DNA of 41,423 bases from Oscillospiraceae bacterium (lineage in GTDB: Bacteria; Bacillota; Clostridia; Oscillospirales; Acutalibacteraceae), in NCBI GenBank assembly GCA_015065685.1, contig SVPU01000014.1, forward strand, positions 1-41,423, given 5' to 3'. The notes beneath the pieces are model-generated. The model ran no database searches and had not been told where the DNA came from. It worked only from the letters and a program-made list of their open reading frames with translations. Of the stretch, positions 8,772 to 16,491 are shown one piece after another. Position 1 is the stretch's first letter. Every line of letters starts with the position of its first letter. The position numbers and the translations under genes were made by a program.

Positions 8772-9179
8772 ATGAGAAATTTAAAATCAAAAATCATTCT
8801 TTTCGTAATCGGTGGCTTGGGCTACGGAGCACTTGAGATTCTATGGCGCGGAAGAACGCATTGGTCAATGCTTGGCGCGGGTGGAATTTCGTTTGTGTTT
8901 TTTGCCGATATTGGCAACCGTTTACAAAAGAAATGTTTAATGATTAAAGCTATTGTGGGCAGTTGTTTTATCACAACCGTGGAGTTTGTTTTAGGAATTA
9001 TCTTCAATGTTATTCTTAAACGGAATGTGTGGGATTATAGTAAGGTTCCCTTAAATCTTTTAGGTCAGATTTGTCTTCCCTTTTCTGTTTTATGGACGAT
9101 TTTGAGCTTGATTTTCATTCCATTAGCCACAAAAATAAGCAGGAAACTATTAAAAAATTTTGATTCAGAGGTGTCTTGA
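8772..9179 (+). CDS. Small integral membrane protein, CmpB-type putative ABC transporter permease family
   Basis: The 135-residue product is hydrophobic, with about four membrane segments (about 8-25, 32-50, 60-80 and 100-125). The stretch VWDYSKVPLNLLGQICL with a downstream Trp resembles the WDYS..P.N..G.I pattern of the family annotated as putative ABC-transporter type IV (CmpB-like); I assign it on that pattern only. Its true function is not established. It lies directly upstream of alr, whose ribosome site is inside its last codons, so the two are translationally linked. The ribosome site GGTGAT sits at the edge of a hairpin. Confidence 0.6.
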   Translation: MRNLKSKIILFVIGGLGYGALEILWRGRTHWSMLGAGGISFVFFADIGNRLQKKCLMIKAIVGSCFITTVEFVLGIIFNVILKRNVWDYSKVPLNLLGQICLPFSVLWTILSLIFIPLATKISRKLLKNFDSEVS

Positions 9180-9180
9180 A

Positions 9181-10299
9181 TTGTCAACATCAAAAAGAAC
9201 ATGGGCGGAAATTTCCATTTCGGCCGCATTACATAATTTTAATCTTTTTAAAAGCATAGCCCCTTCTTCAAAAATTATGGCCGTTGTTAAAGCTAATGCT
9301 TATGGTCATTCGTCAGCTGCTTTAGCTCCGATTTACGAGCAAAACGGTGCTGACTTTTTTGGTGTTGCTTGTATCGAAGAGGCTTTAAAGCTACGCAAAA
9401 TCGGCATTACAAAACCCATTTTAATTTTAGGCTATACTGATGTAAACGATGTTGACCTACTTTCAAAAAACAAAATTTCACAATGCGTTCCATCTTTAGA
9501 ATATGCAAGACTTCTCTCCGAATCGGCAGTAAAGAACGGTGTGAATGTTAATATTCACATTAAAATTGATAGTGGTATGTGCCGTTTGGGCTTTGATTGC
9601 CGTGATGAAAATTTAAATGGAATGGATGAAGTTTTGAAGGCTTTAAAGCTTCCTTGTTTGAATTTTGAGGGTGTTTTTACGCATTTTGCCGTTGCCGATA
9701 GAGATGAAGAAACCGAAGACGGTTTTACTGATAGACAGTTCAACCTTTTCTTTAAAGCAACTGAAATTTTGAGCCAAAAAGGTTACACCGCCAAATATAA
9801 GCATTGTTGCAATTCTTACGGAACAATAAACGATGAGGATAAACACTTGGATATGATTCGTCCCGGTATTTTGCTATATGGAGTTGGCGCAACAAAGCCT
9901 GTTGAAAATCTTATTCCTGTTATGACACTCAAATCGATTGTAACAATGACTAAAGAAATTCTTCCCGAAGATACGGTCGGCTATGGCAGAACCTTTAAAG
10001 CCAAAAAGAAAATGAAAATTGCAACTGTTGCAATCGGCTATGCTGATGGCTATCCCAGAGCGCTTTCTAACAAGGGTTATGTTCTAATTGACGGCAAAAA
10101 GGCAAATATTGTTGGCAGAGTTTGTATGGACCAAATTTGTGTTGACATCACCGACATTAAAAATGTTGCCATAGGCGATGAAGTTATTCTGTTTGGTAGG
10201 GATTTACGTGTAGAAGAGTTAGCCACCTTGTGCGACACAATATCCCACGAATTGCTTTGTGGCATTTCTCAGAGAGTTCCAAGAATAATTAAGGAATGA
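9181..10299 (+). CDS. alr: Alanine racemase
   Basis: Alr is a PLP enzyme that interconverts L- and D-alanine for peptidoglycan. I chose the TTG at 9181 ([11 protein letters not shown]) because AGAGGTG lies seven bases upstream; an earlier in-frame TTG at 9160 is inside the previous gene and adds no homology. The product is 372 residues, the usual length. The PLP lysine lies in VVKANAYGH (Lys37), the alpha/beta barrel covers about 1-240, and the C-terminal beta domain carries VGYGRTF (catalytic Tyr region) and [11 protein letters not shown]. It lies in a plus-strand run with glpK, which starts five bases downstream. Confidence 0.96.
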   Translation: MSTSKRTWAEISISAALHNFNLFKSIAPSSKIMAVVKANAYGHSSAALAPIYEQNGADFFGVACIEEALKLRKIGITKPILILGYTDVNDVDLLSKNKISQCVPSLEYARLLSESAVKNGVNVNIHIKIDSGMCRLGFDCRDENLNGMDEVLKALKLPCLNFEGVFTHFAVADRDEETEDGFTDRQFNLFFKATEILSQKGYTAKYKHCCNSYGTINDEDKHLDMIRPGILLYGVGATKPVENLIPVMTLKSIVTMTKEILPEDTVGYGRTFKAKKKMKIATVAIGYADGYPRALSNKGYVLIDGKKANIVGRVCMDQICVDITDIKNVAIGDEVILFGRDLRVEELATLCDTISHELLCGISQRVPRIIKE

Positions 10300-10303
10300 T
10301 TTT

Positions 10304-11788
10304 ATGAAAAAATATATTTTAGCACTTGATGAAGGCACAACAAGTGCACGCGCTATTCTTTTTGATAAAAACGGTGATGCAGTTTCGATTGCGCAGCACG
10401 AGTTCCCACAAATTTATCCGAATGCTGGCTTCGTTGAGCATAATCCTTTGGAAATTTATTCAGCACAGTATTCTGCGCTCACAGAAGCGATTGCAAAAAT
10501 CGGTGCCGACCCAAAAGAAATTGCGGCTGTTGGAATTACTAACCAGCGCGAGACAACAATCGTTTGGGATAAAAACACCGGTGTTCCCGTTTATAATGCT
10601 ATTGTTTGGCAATGCAGAAGAACTGCCGATATATGCGAAACGCTTGAAAGGGATGGCTTAGCTGATTACATAAAGAAAACCACAGGTCTTAAAATTGATG
10701 CTTATTTTAGCGGCACTAAAATTAAGTGGATACTTGATAATGTTGAGGGTGCGCGCGAGAAAGCAAAAAACGGTGATTTGTTATTCGGCACGGTTGATAC
10801 TTGGCTTATTTGGAAGCTATCGGGTGGCAAAATTCATGTTACCGATTATACCAACGCTTCAAGAACCATGCTTTATGATATTCACAAGCTTTGTTGGGAT
10901 AAAAAGCTACTAGAAATTTTAAATATCCCCGAAAGTATGTTGCCCACCGTTAAATCAAGCAGTGAAATTTACGGTGAAATTAATATTCTAGGTGAAAACA
11001 TTGCAGTTTCAGGAATTGCAGGCGACCAACAAGCAGCACTTTTCGGTCAGTTATGTTTTGACAAGGGTGATATTAAAAACACTTACGGCACGGGTTGCTT
11101 TTTGTTAATGAACACGGGAAATACCGCATATAATAGCAAAAGCGGACTTATAACGACCATAGCCGCAACTCTAAAGGATGAAAAAGCTTCTTATGCGCTT
11201 GAAGGAAGTGTTTTTGTTGGTGGTGCTGTTATTCAGTGGCTACGAGATGAGCTCGGTTTAATTAAAACATCTGCACAAAGTGAAGCATCTGCTAAAAAAG
11301 TTGCTGACAACGGCGGTGTTTATATTGTGCCTGCTTTCGCGGGGCTTGGTGCTCCTTATTGGGATATGTACGCGCGTGGTACAATTAGTGGGCTTACTCG
11401 CGGAAGCAACAAATATCACATAATTCGCGCCGCACTCGAATCTATTGCTTATCAAACCAATGATTTAATTTGCGCTTTGAAATCAGACACAAACTTTGAA
11501 ATTCATTCGCTTAAGGCTGATGGCGGAGCTGCAAACAATAATTTTCTTATGCAGTTCCAAGCCGATATTTCAAACACCGAAATTATAAAACCCGAATCTT
11601 CGGAGGCCACCGCTTTGGGCGCCGCATTCTTAGCAGGACTTGCGGTGGGATTTTGGAAGGATAAATCAGAGTTACTTAACATTAAGCAAAATAAAAAGTG
11701 CTTCGCGCCCCAAATGGATGCTTCTACCAGAGAAAAGCTTCTCGCAGGCTGGTCTGCCGCTGTTAATAAAACCTTTTCAAAGGAGTGA
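10304..11788 (+). CDS. glpK: Glycerol kinase
   Basis: GlpK is a cytoplasmic FGGY-family kinase making sn-glycerol-3-phosphate from glycerol and ATP. The 494-residue length is standard. The N-terminal [10 protein letters not shown] phosphate motif (about 8-17), GITNQRETT (about 78-86, substrate-site Arg-Glu), WQCRRTAD, the conserved [10 protein letters not shown], and the C-terminal [17 protein letters not shown] are visible. Canonical GlpK reads DQGTTSSR; here the second residue is Glu. The ATG at 10304 follows AAGGA overlapping the alr stop. No glpF or glpD is adjacent. The downstream lipase gene starts five bases after its stop, suggesting that glycerol comes from glycerides. Confidence 0.94.
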   Translation: MKKYILALDEGTTSARAILFDKNGDAVSIAQHEFPQIYPNAGFVEHNPLEIYSAQYSALTEAIAKIGADPKEIAAVGITNQRETTIVWDKNTGVPVYNAIVWQCRRTADICETLERDGLADYIKKTTGLKIDAYFSGTKIKWILDNVEGAREKAKNGDLLFGTVDTWLIWKLSGGKIHVTDYTNASRTMLYDIHKLCWDKKLLEILNIPESMLPTVKSSSEIYGEINILGENIAVSGIAGDQQAALFGQLCFDKGDIKNTYGTGCFLLMNTGNTAYNSKSGLITTIAATLKDEKASYALEGSVFVGGAVIQWLRDELGLIKTSAQSEASAKKVADNGGVYIVPAFAGLGAPYWDMYARGTISGLTRGSNKYHIIRAALESIAYQTNDLICALKSDTNFEIHSLKADGGAANNNFLMQFQADISNTEIIKPESSEATALGAAFLAGLAVGFWKDKSELLNIKQNKKCFAPQMDASTREKLLAGWSAAVNKTFSKE

Positions 11789-11793
11789 ATTTT

Positions 11794-12708
11794 ATGTCTT
11801 TTGAGATTAAAACCATAACAACAAAAAGTAGCGATAACATCCACACACTTGTCGGCAAAGCTTTTATTCCGCAAGGTGAAATCAAGGGACTTTTTCAAAT
11901 TGTTCACGGTATGACCGAGCATATTGACAGATACGACCATCTAATGAGTCATCTTGCAGAAAACGGATATTTAACCTTTGGTTTCGATAATTTGGGGCAC
12001 GGCAAAACCGCTAAGGATGACAGTGAGCTGGGTTTTATTGCCCACAAAAACGGTTGGAAGCTTTTGGTTGATGATGTGAATTTATTTGCCGAAAAAATCA
12101 AAAACGAATACCCTCAAATTCCATTCATTTTAATGGGTCATTCAATGGGCTCGTTTATTGTGCGGCTTGTTGCAGAATATTATCCCAATTTATTTGATAA
12201 ACTGATAATTTGCGGCACAGGCGGTAAAAATCCGTTAGCAAGTATCGGGCTTACCCTAACAAAAATAATCGCAGCAATAAAGGGTGAAAAGCATATTTCG
12301 AGCTTTGTTTATAATATGGCTTTTGGTGATTATAATAAGCATTTTTCCGAAGATTCAAAACGCGCTTGGCTTACAAAGGATAAGGATATAATCAAAAAAT
12401 ATGATAACGATAAGTTTTGCAATTTTTCCTTCACAGTTTCGGCCATGCACGACCTAATAAAGCTTAACTACCTTTGTAACCGTGATGAATGGTATGATAA
12501 AATTGACAAAAGCCGCGAAATTTTGCTTATTGCAGGCGATATGGACCCCGTTGGCAATTATGGCAAGGGTGTTACATCTGTTTATGATAAGCTTTCTAAG
12601 GCTAATGCAAATGCAACCTTAAAATTATATAAAAACTGCCGCCATGAAATACATAACGACAGTTGCAAGGATGAAATGTTCTCAGATATTTTAAGCTTTA
12701 TAAACTAA
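11794..12708 (+). CDS. Alpha/beta hydrolase, monoacylglycerol lipase-like
   Basis: This is a serine hydrolase of the lysophospholipase/monoacylglycerol lipase group. The 304-residue product (ATG at 11794 after AAGGAG; a GTG nine bases earlier overlaps the glpK stop) shows HGMTEHIDRYDHL near residue 40, the nucleophile elbow GHSMGS, the acid Asp in AGDMDPVG and the catalytic His in NCRHEIHND. There is no signal peptide, so it is cytoplasmic. Tight coupling to glpK suggests that it releases glycerol from monoacylglycerol or lysophospholipid, which glpK then phosphorylates. That pathway is inferred from context, not shown. The gene ends at a strong bidirectional terminator. Confidence 0.87.
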   Translation: MSFEIKTITTKSSDNIHTLVGKAFIPQGEIKGLFQIVHGMTEHIDRYDHLMSHLAENGYLTFGFDNLGHGKTAKDDSELGFIAHKNGWKLLVDDVNLFAEKIKNEYPQIPFILMGHSMGSFIVRLVAEYYPNLFDKLIICGTGGKNPLASIGLTLTKIIAAIKGEKHISSFVYNMAFGDYNKHFSEDSKRAWLTKDKDIIKKYDNDKFCNFSFTVSAMHDLIKLNYLCNRDEWYDKIDKSREILLIAGDMDPVGNYGKGVTSVYDKLSKANANATLKLYKNCRHEIHNDSCKDEMFSDILSFIN

Positions 12709-12710
12709 AA

Positions 12711-12739
12711 AACCGACTGCGAAAGCAGTCGGTTTAATT
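12711..12739. terminator. Bidirectional Rho-independent terminator
   Basis: AACCGACTGC (12711-12720) and GCAGTCGGTT (12725-12734) form a perfect 10-bp stem with a GAAA loop. TTTAATTTTT follows on the plus strand and TTTTTTAG on the minus strand. It ends both the lipase transcript and the convergent SPFH transcript. Confidence 0.93.
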
Positions 12740-12740
12740 T

Positions 12741-13679
12741 TTAATCACAGCAAGGGTCTTCTTTTTTTGACTTAATTTCCTTTATTACCGGTTTTGTGGT
12801 GTCCCCAAGGCCTGTGGTTTCAGAAAAAATAGCGTTATTTGTAACAGCATTCACAGCATCTGTTGGAATTATAAGCTTTGAAGCGGTGCCATTAGCCATG
12901 TTAACCAAGGCTTCATATTTTTTGAGCTCGATAACTGCAGCATCAACGCCAACCTCTTTAAGCGCTAAAAGACCGTCAGCCTCAGCTTTTTTACGCAAGA
13001 ATATTGCCTTTGCCTCACCTTCTGCACGGGCAATTCGAGCATCTCTCTCACCTTCAGCCGCCAAAATCATTGCCTGCTTATCACCCTCGGCGCGAGTAAT
13101 GGCAGCAGCCTTATGACCCTCCGCCTGAAGCAAGGTTTCACGGCGATCACGCTCAGCCTTCATTTGCTTTTCCATTGCAGACTGAATTTCTTCGGGTGGG
13201 ATAATGTTTTTAAGCTCAACGCGGTTAACCTTCATTCCCCATACATCAGTTGCATCATCGAGAATAGCTGTCATTTTGCTATTGATTGTGTCTCTTGAAG
13301 TGAGTGTGCCATCGAGCTCTAACTCACCAACAATGTTACGAAGGGTTGTTGCGGTTAAATTTTCAAGAGCATTTACAGGGTTAACTACACCGTAGGTATA
13401 AAGCTTTGCATCAAAAATACGATAATAAACAACCGTATCAATTCTCATTGTAACATTATCTTTAGTGATAACGGGTTGCGGTGCAGAATCCAAAACCTGT
13501 TCCTTAAGGGTAATTTTTCTTGAAATGCGCTCTAAAATCGGAATTTTAAAGTGAAGACCCGCACCCCAAGTAGTTCTGTATTTTCCCAAGAATTCAATAA
13601 CATATTCCTGAGCTTGCGGAACAATTCTCAAGCATGAAAATAACAAAACAACGATTAAAAGTAAAAGAATCCAAATCAT
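12741..13679 (-). CDS. SPFH/Band 7 membrane protein, QmcA/paraslipin-like
   Basis: This is a stomatin/paraslipin-type scaffold protein that probably oligomerises at the cytoplasmic membrane and organises lipid microdomains or proteases. The 312-residue product has an N-terminal membrane helix (1-17), the SPFH domain (about 20-200, with EYVIEFLGKYRTTWGAGLHF and LEQ-like paraslipin features), an Ala/Glu-rich coiled coil with repeated AEG units (about 190-245) and a polar tail ending in DPCCD. The ATG at 13679 follows TTAGGAGG. Paraslipins usually pair with an NfeD gene; none is here. Instead an unrecognised gene precedes it by 10 bases. The exact client is unknown. Confidence 0.9.
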   Translation of the reverse strand: MIWILLLLIVVLLFSCLRIVPQAQEYVIEFLGKYRTTWGAGLHFKIPILERISRKITLKEQVLDSAPQPVITKDNVTMRIDTVVYYRIFDAKLYTYGVVNPVNALENLTATTLRNIVGELELDGTLTSRDTINSKMTAILDDATDVWGMKVNRVELKNIIPPEEIQSAMEKQMKAERDRRETLLQAEGHKAAAITRAEGDKQAMILAAEGERDARIARAEGEAKAIFLRKKAEADGLLALKEVGVDAAVIELKKYEALVNMANGTASKLIIPTDAVNAVTNNAIFSETTGLGDTTKPVIKEIKSKKEDPCCD

Positions 13680-13689
13680 AATTAACCTC

Positions 13690-14436
13690 CTAAATTGCTA
13701 AAGCTGTGAGAAGCTTTTTATTTTTAGCCAAAACAGGCATAAAGCTGTTGAAAGCAGTTTTAAAGTGATTATCAACCTCAAGCATATCATTGATTTCTTT
13801 GGTTATATTAGCATCATTATAAGCCGCTGCGCAAAGCAAGGCAATCATAGTATTAACCGTGTCCTTATCGCCTCTCAGATAAGTATCAGCAAGAACATCG
13901 TAAAGCTTTTTAATTTGTTTTTTGTTGCCACTCGCAAAGGTTTCTTTATAAAGCGGAACTAAATTTTTGCCGAAGAAATTAAGATAAAGGAAATTGCCGT
14001 ATTCTGAAATGTGATTTTTATATTCATTTTTCAAGGTTGGATAAACATCAAGCATCTTTTTTGTGAAGCCCTGAATATCCATTTTACCGGTTTTAGAACC
14101 GGTTGGAAGCGCAACACCATTCGTTCCGTTACTGCGAACAGTTTTTATTCCAAGCTCCTTTTTAAGTGAAGAAACAAAATCAATAGAAACTGCTTCGGCA
14201 TCCTTAGCGGTTTGTGAATCATCAAAAAGCCAAGAGCTAAGTTCTCTGAATTCGCCCGTTTCACCGTCAACTATATCTGCAACAGATAAAACATACATCT
14301 GTCTCTCTTCGTTATATTTAATTTCTGCCTTTTTAGAATCATTATAAAAAATTCCGTTTTCATCACATTTAAATGAATGTTGATTTAAAAATTCTTGCAT
14401 ACCCGCAATAACATTATCGTAATATCTATTATCCAT
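13690..14436 (-). CDS. Unrecognised soluble protein co-transcribed with an SPFH gene
   Basis: I do not recognise this 248-residue family. No signal peptide or membrane helix is visible. The N-terminal part (1-about 95) is a compact alpha/beta region containing IKYNEERQMYVLSVADI and WLFDDSQTAKDAEAVSIDF. A linker with VALPTGSKTG follows, then an all-helical C-terminal half (about 115-248) with regularly spaced Leu/Ala, resembling helical-repeat or adaptor folds. The ATG at 14436 follows AATGAGG, and a good promoter lies at 14467-14495. It is first in a two-gene unit with the SPFH gene (10-base gap), so the product may regulate or bind that scaffold. That role is inferred from position only. Confidence 0.75.
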   Translation of the reverse strand: MDNRYYDNVIAGMQEFLNQHSFKCDENGIFYNDSKKAEIKYNEERQMYVLSVADIVDGETGEFRELSSWLFDDSQTAKDAEAVSIDFVSSLKKELGIKTVRSNGTNGVALPTGSKTGKMDIQGFTKKMLDVYPTLKNEYKNHISEYGNFLYLNFFGKNLVPLYKETFASGNKKQIKKLYDVLADTYLRGDKDTVNTMIALLCAAAYNDANITKEINDMLEVDNHFKTAFNSFMPVLAKNKKLLTALAI

Positions 14437-14466
14437 TAAAACTACCTCATTTATTTATTTTATTAT

Positions 14467-14495
14467 ATTCTAACATATTTTACTATATTTCTCAA
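14467..14495 (-). promoter_or_regulatory. Promoter of the unknown-protein/SPFH pair
   Basis: On the minus strand TTGAGA (14495-14490) and TAGAAT (14472-14467) are 17 bases apart, with TGT just before the -10 (extended form). It is back-to-back with the rsmA promoter. Confidence 0.6.
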
Positions 14496-14516
14496 CAAAA
14501 ATTTCACACTTTAATG

Positions 14517-14545
14517 TTGAAAAACAAAAAATCTTATTGTATAAT
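14517..14545 (+). promoter_or_regulatory. Promoter of rsmA
   Basis: TTGAAA (14517-14522) and TATAAT (14540-14545) have a 17-base spacer, about 30 bases before the rsmA start. Confidence 0.72.
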
Positions 14546-14574
14546 TTTGTTAAATTACTTTAAAGGTGGATTTT

Positions 14575-15420
14575 ATGAATCTTTCTGATATAAAAACTAT
14601 TGAATCTCTTCTGCACAAGAACGGTTTTTCATTCAAAAAAAGCCTTGGGCAGAATTTTTTAATTGATAGCACGGTATGTCCCAGAATGGCCGAAATGGCG
14701 TGCGATCAAGAAACCGGTGTTTTAGAGATCGGCCCCGGAATCGGAGTGCTCACCGCCGAGCTTTCAAGGGTTGCTAAAAAGGTTGTTGCAATTGAGCTGG
14801 ATGAGCGGCTCAAGAAAATTCTTCCTGAAACCTTAAAAGAGTGCAATAATGTGCAAGTGATTTTCGGCGATGCTATGAAGCTAGACCTTGAGAAAATCAT
14901 TAAGGAAAATTTCTCTGATTGTGAGAAAGTGAGCGTTTGCGCTAATTTACCCTATTATATTACCTCACCTATTATTATGATGCTGCTTGAAAGCAGACTG
15001 CCTATTGACAATATAACGGTTATGGTGCAATTAGAAGCCGCAGAAAGAATTTGTGCCGAGGTTGGCACAAGAGAATCGGGCGCTGTAACTGCGGCTGTCA
15101 GTTACTATGCCGAAAAAGAAATCTTATTTGAAGTTTCCCGAAAAAGTTTTATGCCCTCGCCCAATGTTGATTCTGCGGTTATTAAACTGAGTATTTTGAA
15201 AGAACCGCCGATTTCGGTTGATGATGAGAAAAAATTCTTCCGCTTGGTAAAGGCTTGCTTTGCCCAAAGAAGAAAAACACTTGTTAACACCGTTTCAAAC
15301 ACTTTAAATATTGAAAAAAATAAATTGCGTGAAGCCTTAAAAATGTTGGAACTGCCCGAAACAGTTCGTGGCGAGCAGCTCAATTTAGAGCAACTTGGAA
15401 AACTTTCGGATTTAATTTAA
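14575..15420 (+). CDS. rsmA: 16S rRNA dimethyladenosine transferase RsmA (KsgA)
   Basis: RsmA dimethylates two adjacent adenosines (A1518/A1519) in the 3' hairpin of 16S rRNA during 30S maturation, using SAM. The 281-residue product starts at the ATG at 14575 after AAAGGTGG. The substrate motif KSLGQNFLID (about 22-31), the SAM-binding LEIGPGIGVLTAEL, AIELD and the catalytic NLPYYITSPI are all present, and the C-terminal helical domain is intact. The gene is monocistronic between a sigma-A promoter and a terminator. Loss of RsmA in other bacteria gives kasugamycin resistance; nothing here suggests loss. Confidence 0.97.
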   Translation: MNLSDIKTIESLLHKNGFSFKKSLGQNFLIDSTVCPRMAEMACDQETGVLEIGPGIGVLTAELSRVAKKVVAIELDERLKKILPETLKECNNVQVIFGDAMKLDLEKIIKENFSDCEKVSVCANLPYYITSPIIMMLLESRLPIDNITVMVQLEAAERICAEVGTRESGAVTAAVSYYAEKEILFEVSRKSFMPSPNVDSAVIKLSILKEPPISVDDEKKFFRLVKACFAQRRKTLVNTVSNTLNIEKNKLREALKMLELPETVRGEQLNLEQLGKLSDLI

Positions 15421-15424
15421 AGAT

Positions 15425-15468
15425 AAAACGCACCTGCATATGCAGATGCGTTTTGTTTTTTATTTTTT
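15425..15468 (+). terminator. Rho-independent terminator of rsmA
   Basis: AAAACGCA (15425-15432) and CTGCA pair with TGCAG and TGCGTTTT (15447-15454), with one mismatch in the stem, followed by a T-rich tract. It overlaps the end of the convergent AraC gene and may also slow transcription from that side, where the U-run is weaker. Confidence 0.85.
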
Positions 15469-16305
15469 AGAAAACTTTTGGCGGTAATAAAGCGGTGAAG
15501 CATCAAGAACTTTTTTAAAACATTTGCAAAAGTAACTGCAACTTGTAAAACCGCATATTTTAGCAATTTGCGCAACTGGAAGGTCAGTTTCAATTAATAA
15601 GATACTCGATTTTTCAATTCTGCAATTAGTGAGAAAGTTTTGGAAAGTCATACCGAAAACATTTTTAAATCTGCGGCAAAAATGACCGTGACTCATAAAT
15701 AATTCTTCCGAAAGTTCTTTGGAAGATGTGTTTTTTCGGGAATAATTATTAGCGACAAAATCATAAATCTTTTTGGAAAAACCTAAATTTTCTTTATCCT
15801 CAGCCGCTACACTTTTTGTGATATAACCTTTTTTGTAAATCTCATAGAATAAAAGCATTAACTTTCCTTTAATCGCAATTTCCCACATTATCGGTTTTGT
15901 TTTATAAATATCACGAATCTCAAACAAAATTCCGTTTATAACATCATCTTTGATAATTTTATCAATCATAAATAAACCGCTTTCGAGAACATCGGTAATA
16001 TCATCGTGGGATAAAATATTTAAATCAAAGTTAAACCCGAAATGCGAGATATCGGTTGCTTCATTTCGCAAATTATAATGAACTCTATAGGGCTCAATTA
16101 TAATAACATCGCCCTTATTCAGAACATATTTTTTATCATCAACAAAATAAATATGTTCACCTTCATTTATGTAAACCACTTCCAATTCATTATGAAAAAA
16201 TGAATCGGTTTTTAATTTAACGTTTTGAGGAACGCTGTTCAGTTCTCTTTCAAAATAGGAAAAATGCAGATTTTTGTATTTCCCCTCAATAATTTTTTCA
16301 ACCAT
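15460..16305 (-). CDS. AraC-family transcriptional regulator with cupin sensor domain
   Basis: This is a one-component DNA-binding regulator. The 281-residue product has an N-terminal cupin-like effector domain (about 1-140, with ELEVVYINEGEHIYFVDDKKY and GDVIIIEPYRVHYN typical of sugar-responsive AraC proteins) and two C-terminal helix-turn-helix units (about 180-280, including LFMSHGHFCRRFKNVFG and the second-HTH signature AKICGFTSCSYFCKCFKK). The ATG at 16305 is preceded only by a weak AGAAGTG. It is not next to a sugar-uptake or hydrolase operon, so its target is not apparent; it may act on a distant locus or on itself. Confidence 0.9.
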   Translation of the reverse strand: MVEKIIEGKYKNLHFSYFERELNSVPQNVKLKTDSFFHNELEVVYINEGEHIYFVDDKKYVLNKGDVIIIEPYRVHYNLRNEATDISHFGFNFDLNILSHDDITDVLESGLFMIDKIIKDDVINGILFEIRDIYKTKPIMWEIAIKGKLMLLFYEIYKKGYITKSVAAEDKENLGFSKKIYDFVANNYSRKNTSSKELSEELFMSHGHFCRRFKNVFGMTFQNFLTNCRIEKSSILLIETDLPVAQIAKICGFTSCSYFCKCFKKVLDASPLYYRQKFSKK

Positions 16306-16343
16306 AAAAACACACTTCTCATTCTAAATTTAATTACAAGTTT

Positions 16344-16373
16344 ATTTTATCAAAAATGTGATATTAAAGTCAA
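16344..16373 (-). promoter_or_regulatory. Promoter of the AraC gene
   Basis: On the minus strand TTGACT (16373-16368) and TAAAAT (16349-16344) are 18 bases apart. A near-copy of the -35 region, TTGACTTAATAT, lies about 50 bases further upstream and may be a second promoter or a regulator site. Confidence 0.55.
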
Positions 16374-16450
16374 TCAAAGAACAAAAATTGCTAAAAAAAT
16401 CCAAAAAATTAGTATATTAAGTCAATAAAGTTATATTTTGCACATATTAA

Positions 16451-16490
16451 AATCCCTATGATTGAAATTTAACAATCATAGGGATTTTTT
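16451..16490. terminator. Terminator between the AraC and P-type ATPase genes
   Basis: AATCCCTATGATTG (16451-16464) pairs perfectly with CAATCATAGGGATT (16473-16486), a 14-bp stem with an 8-base loop. T-runs lie on both sides (TTTTTT on plus, TTTTAAT on minus). It follows the ATPase stop codon on the minus strand directly. Confidence 0.85.
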
Positions 16491-16491
16491 A

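Noticed and set aside
9160-9181. Upstream TTG start for alr at 9160
   Set aside because: It lies inside the preceding membrane-protein gene, has no ribosome site and adds residues without homology.
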